Origin: G965197675 sp965197675
GTDB taxonomy: Bacteria; Chloroflexota; Dehalococcoidia; Plut-88900
Assembly: GCA_965197675.1 (NCBI GenBank)
Contig: OZ240221.1
Span: forward strand, 682,001 to 746,000
Length of the DNA: 64,000 nt
Direction of reading: 5' to 3'
Shown here: in pieces, positions 62,506 to 64,000 of the stretch
Layout of the letters: every line of letters begins with the position of its first letter
How positions within the stretch are numbered: position 1 is the stretch's first letter
Translations under genes and position numbers: made by a program
Notes under the pieces: model-generated
Told to the model about the DNA's origin: nothing
The model's input: only the letters and a program-made list of their open reading frames with translations
Database searches by the model: none

Positions 62506-63681
62506 CTAGTTTCCCCGGGGCAACCCCAGCCCGCGAGTGGCTACGATGTTTCTCTGTATCTCGGTGGTGCCGCCCGCGATAGTCCTGCTGATAGTGGTCA
62601 GATAGAACATCTTCAGATATCCCTCCAGTGGCGCCCACTTGGAGCCTTCGCTCAACTGGCTGTACATTCCCAGGATACGCATAGCCGAGCTGGCTGTACG
62701 CTGCACCATCTCAGTGGCGAAGGCCTTGACCATAGACGATTCATAGTTAGGGATGACCCCTGTGCTCTGCATCCACATAACCCTGTAGGAGAGTAGGCGT
62801 GCCGCCTCTGCCTCGATGGTCATGTTGGCCAGAGTATTGCGAACCGATGACTTATCTATCAGTGTTGCGCCGTTGTAGCGCGTCTCCTTGGCGAAGTTGG
62901 TTACGTCATCTATTACGCGTCGAGCGTCTGCTGAGTACTCCACCCCTGAACGCTCGAAGTCTAGGGTGGCCATGGCGACGTACCAACCTCTGTTGACCTC
63001 ACCCAGCACGTTGGACTTGGGAACCCGAACGTTGTCTAAGAAGATCTCGTTGAATCGCTTGTTACCGCCCATATCTACGATCCGTCGTACATCTACCCCG
63101 GGGCTCTTCATGTCGATCAGAAAATAGCTTATGCCTTTGTGTTTAGGTGCCTCGGGATCGGTTCTCGCCAGAAGGTGGCACCAGTCGGCTTTGTGCGCCC
63201 CGCTCGACCATATCTTCTGTCCTGTAATCACATAGTCGTCGCCATCCTCCAAAGCCCTGGTATTCAGAGAAGCCAGGTCGGATCCGGACTCAGGCTCACT
63301 AAACCCCTGGCACCAGGTTACGCGCCCTTCAGCTATAGCCTTCAAGTGGACCTTCTTCTGCTCCTCGGTACCGTGCACCAGTAGGCAAGGCCCAATGAAG
63401 CCCACTCCCTGAAGATCCCTTCCTGGAGCGCGATGATAGGACATCTCTTCCGTGAAGATGACCGATTGGATGTGGGAGCCCCCCAACCCACCGTATTCCT
63501 TGGGCCATGAAACGGCGAGCCACCCTTTTTCACCCAGCTTGCGCCGCATCTCCAAGTTTAAGTCCCAGCCTTCGTCTTCGTAGGGCTCGTGGCCGATCCA
63601 GCCGATGGGCAGATGTTCTTTTAGGAAGCCCCTGAGTTCTCGGCGAAAGCTCTCCTCTTCATCAGTGAAGCGGAAGTCCAT
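62506..63681 (-). CDS. Acyl-CoA dehydrogenase
   Basis: The 391-residue enzyme has the three acyl-CoA dehydrogenase domains with CQGFSEPESGSDLASLNTRA as the FAD/substrate signature, QKIWSSGAHKADW and the C-terminal GGTTEIQRNIVATRGLGLP. It is a full-length ACAD of the FadE type. It follows the third dehydrogenase gene by nine bases on the same strand. Confidence 0.93.
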   Translation of the reverse strand: MDFRFTDEEESFRRELRGFLKEHLPIGWIGHEPYEDEGWDLNLEMRRKLGEKGWLAVSWPKEYGGLGGSHIQSVIFTEEMSYHRAPGRDLQGVGFIGPCLLVHGTEEQKKVHLKAIAEGRVTWCQGFSEPESGSDLASLNTRALEDGDDYVITGQKIWSSGAHKADWCHLLARTDPEAPKHKGISYFLIDMKSPGVDVRRIVDMGGNKRFNEIFLDNVRVPKSNVLGEVNRGWYVAMATLDFERSGVEYSADARRVIDDVTNFAKETRYNGATLIDKSSVRNTLANMTIEAEAARLLSYRVMWMQSTGVIPNYESSMVKAFATEMVQRTASSAMRILGMYSQLSEGSKWAPLEGYLKMFYLTTISRTIAGGTTEIQRNIVATRGLGLPRGN

Positions 63682-63690
63682 GGCCTCTCT

Positions 63691-64000
63691 TCAGGCCCCT
63701 CGTGGGAGGCCAAGGCCCCTGGTGGCAATGATGTTCCTCTGAATCTCCGACGTGCCCGAGTATATGGTCTCGGAGACAGTATCCAGATACATATCCTGTA
63801 TCTTGCCTTTCAAAGCGGAGCTTTTGGAATCGGTGGCCAGTTGGCTTCTCAGCCCCAGAATCTGCATCCCGGTGTTGGCCAGGCTTTGACGCACCTCTGA
63901 CCCGAGCACCTTCCCCATGGATGCCTCCATGTTGGGCACCATATCCTGGCCTTGCATCCAGGCTATGCGATAGCAGAGGAGTCTGCTCACTTCGATCTCT
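63691..64000 (-). CDS. Acyl-CoA dehydrogenase, C-terminal part (cut by window edge)
   Basis: The frame enters from the right edge and ends with ETIYSGTSEIQRNIIATRGL and GLPRG, nearly the same C-terminus as the 62506-63681 protein. At least 102 residues of the terminal helical bundle are present. It is probably a paralogue duplicated in tandem; the N-terminal three quarters lie outside. Confidence 0.9.
   Translation of the reverse strand, partial: EIEVSRLLCYRIAWMQGQDMVPNMEASMGKVLGSEVRQSLANTGMQILGLRSQLATDSKSSALKGKIQDMYLDTVSETIYSGTSEIQRNIIATRGLGLPRGA

Overview
The window looks like a moderately GC-rich chromosome segment of a Chloroflexota bacterium, most likely Dehalococcoidia-like. This is an inference from content: a T-box-controlled ilv/leu/cimA operon, runs of acyl-CoA dehydrogenase and thiolase/DUF35 genes, archease-RtcB, frequent TTG/GTG starts with GGAGG ribosome sites, and many dispersed intergenic repeats. 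No rRNA, tRNA or CRISPR array was seen.

Layout. 1-7 kb: a circularly permuted ATP-grasp / alpha-E / transglutaminase operon, a GPP34 protein, a STAS protein and a DUF502 membrane protein, between decayed transposase fragments. 7-15 kb: a strong promoter and a leucine-type T-box leader ahead of ilvB-ilvN-ilvC-leuA-leuB-cimA; the set makes branched-chain amino acids, with isoleucine fed from citramalate, but leuCD, ilvD and ilvE are not here. 15-18.4 kb: a JAMM peptidase, a selenide-water dikinase that is itself a selenoprotein (in-frame TGA plus SECIS-like hairpin), and a repeat-rich stretch. 18.4-30.2 kb: DUF35 and thiolase, archease-RtcB, hydrolase, ftsH, a greA with an extra N-terminal domain, MmgE/PrpD, moeA, acylphosphatase. 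30.3-38.4 kb: a channel-like protein with UspA and two TrkA proteins, pheA, small membrane proteins, gap, hydrolase, eno, a LOG-like protein. 38.4-42 kb: a secreted lipoprotein metallopeptidase and two tandem SDR genes.

42-52.5 kb is a stripped-down phage head module on the minus strand: small genes, large terminase, Zn/HTH protein and portal in one unit; scaffold-like protein and major capsid protein in a second. Both units start from sigma-70-type promoters carrying the same 16-nt palindrome in the spacer, a candidate shared repressor (LexA-like) operator. Two plus-strand pairs interrupt the module: a Gp37/Gp68 (DUF5131)-TcmP pair and an ECF sigma/anti-sigma pair whose stop codon directly abuts that of the portal gene. 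No tail, integrase or lysis genes are visible.

53-64 kb: YqeK and HIT proteins, a DUF2269 membrane protein, a metal-ligand-poor M24 hydrolase with a class III aminotransferase, a small accessory patch (truncated lipoprotein, HEPN-type protein, Fic protein between direct repeats) and three acyl-CoA dehydrogenase genes, the last cut by the window edge. A MITE-like repeat with TTCTGAACAA termini occurs four times between 50 and 62.5 kb, once inside the phage operon, and a second repeat family appears to have truncated a PDZ-domain gene near 15.1 kb.
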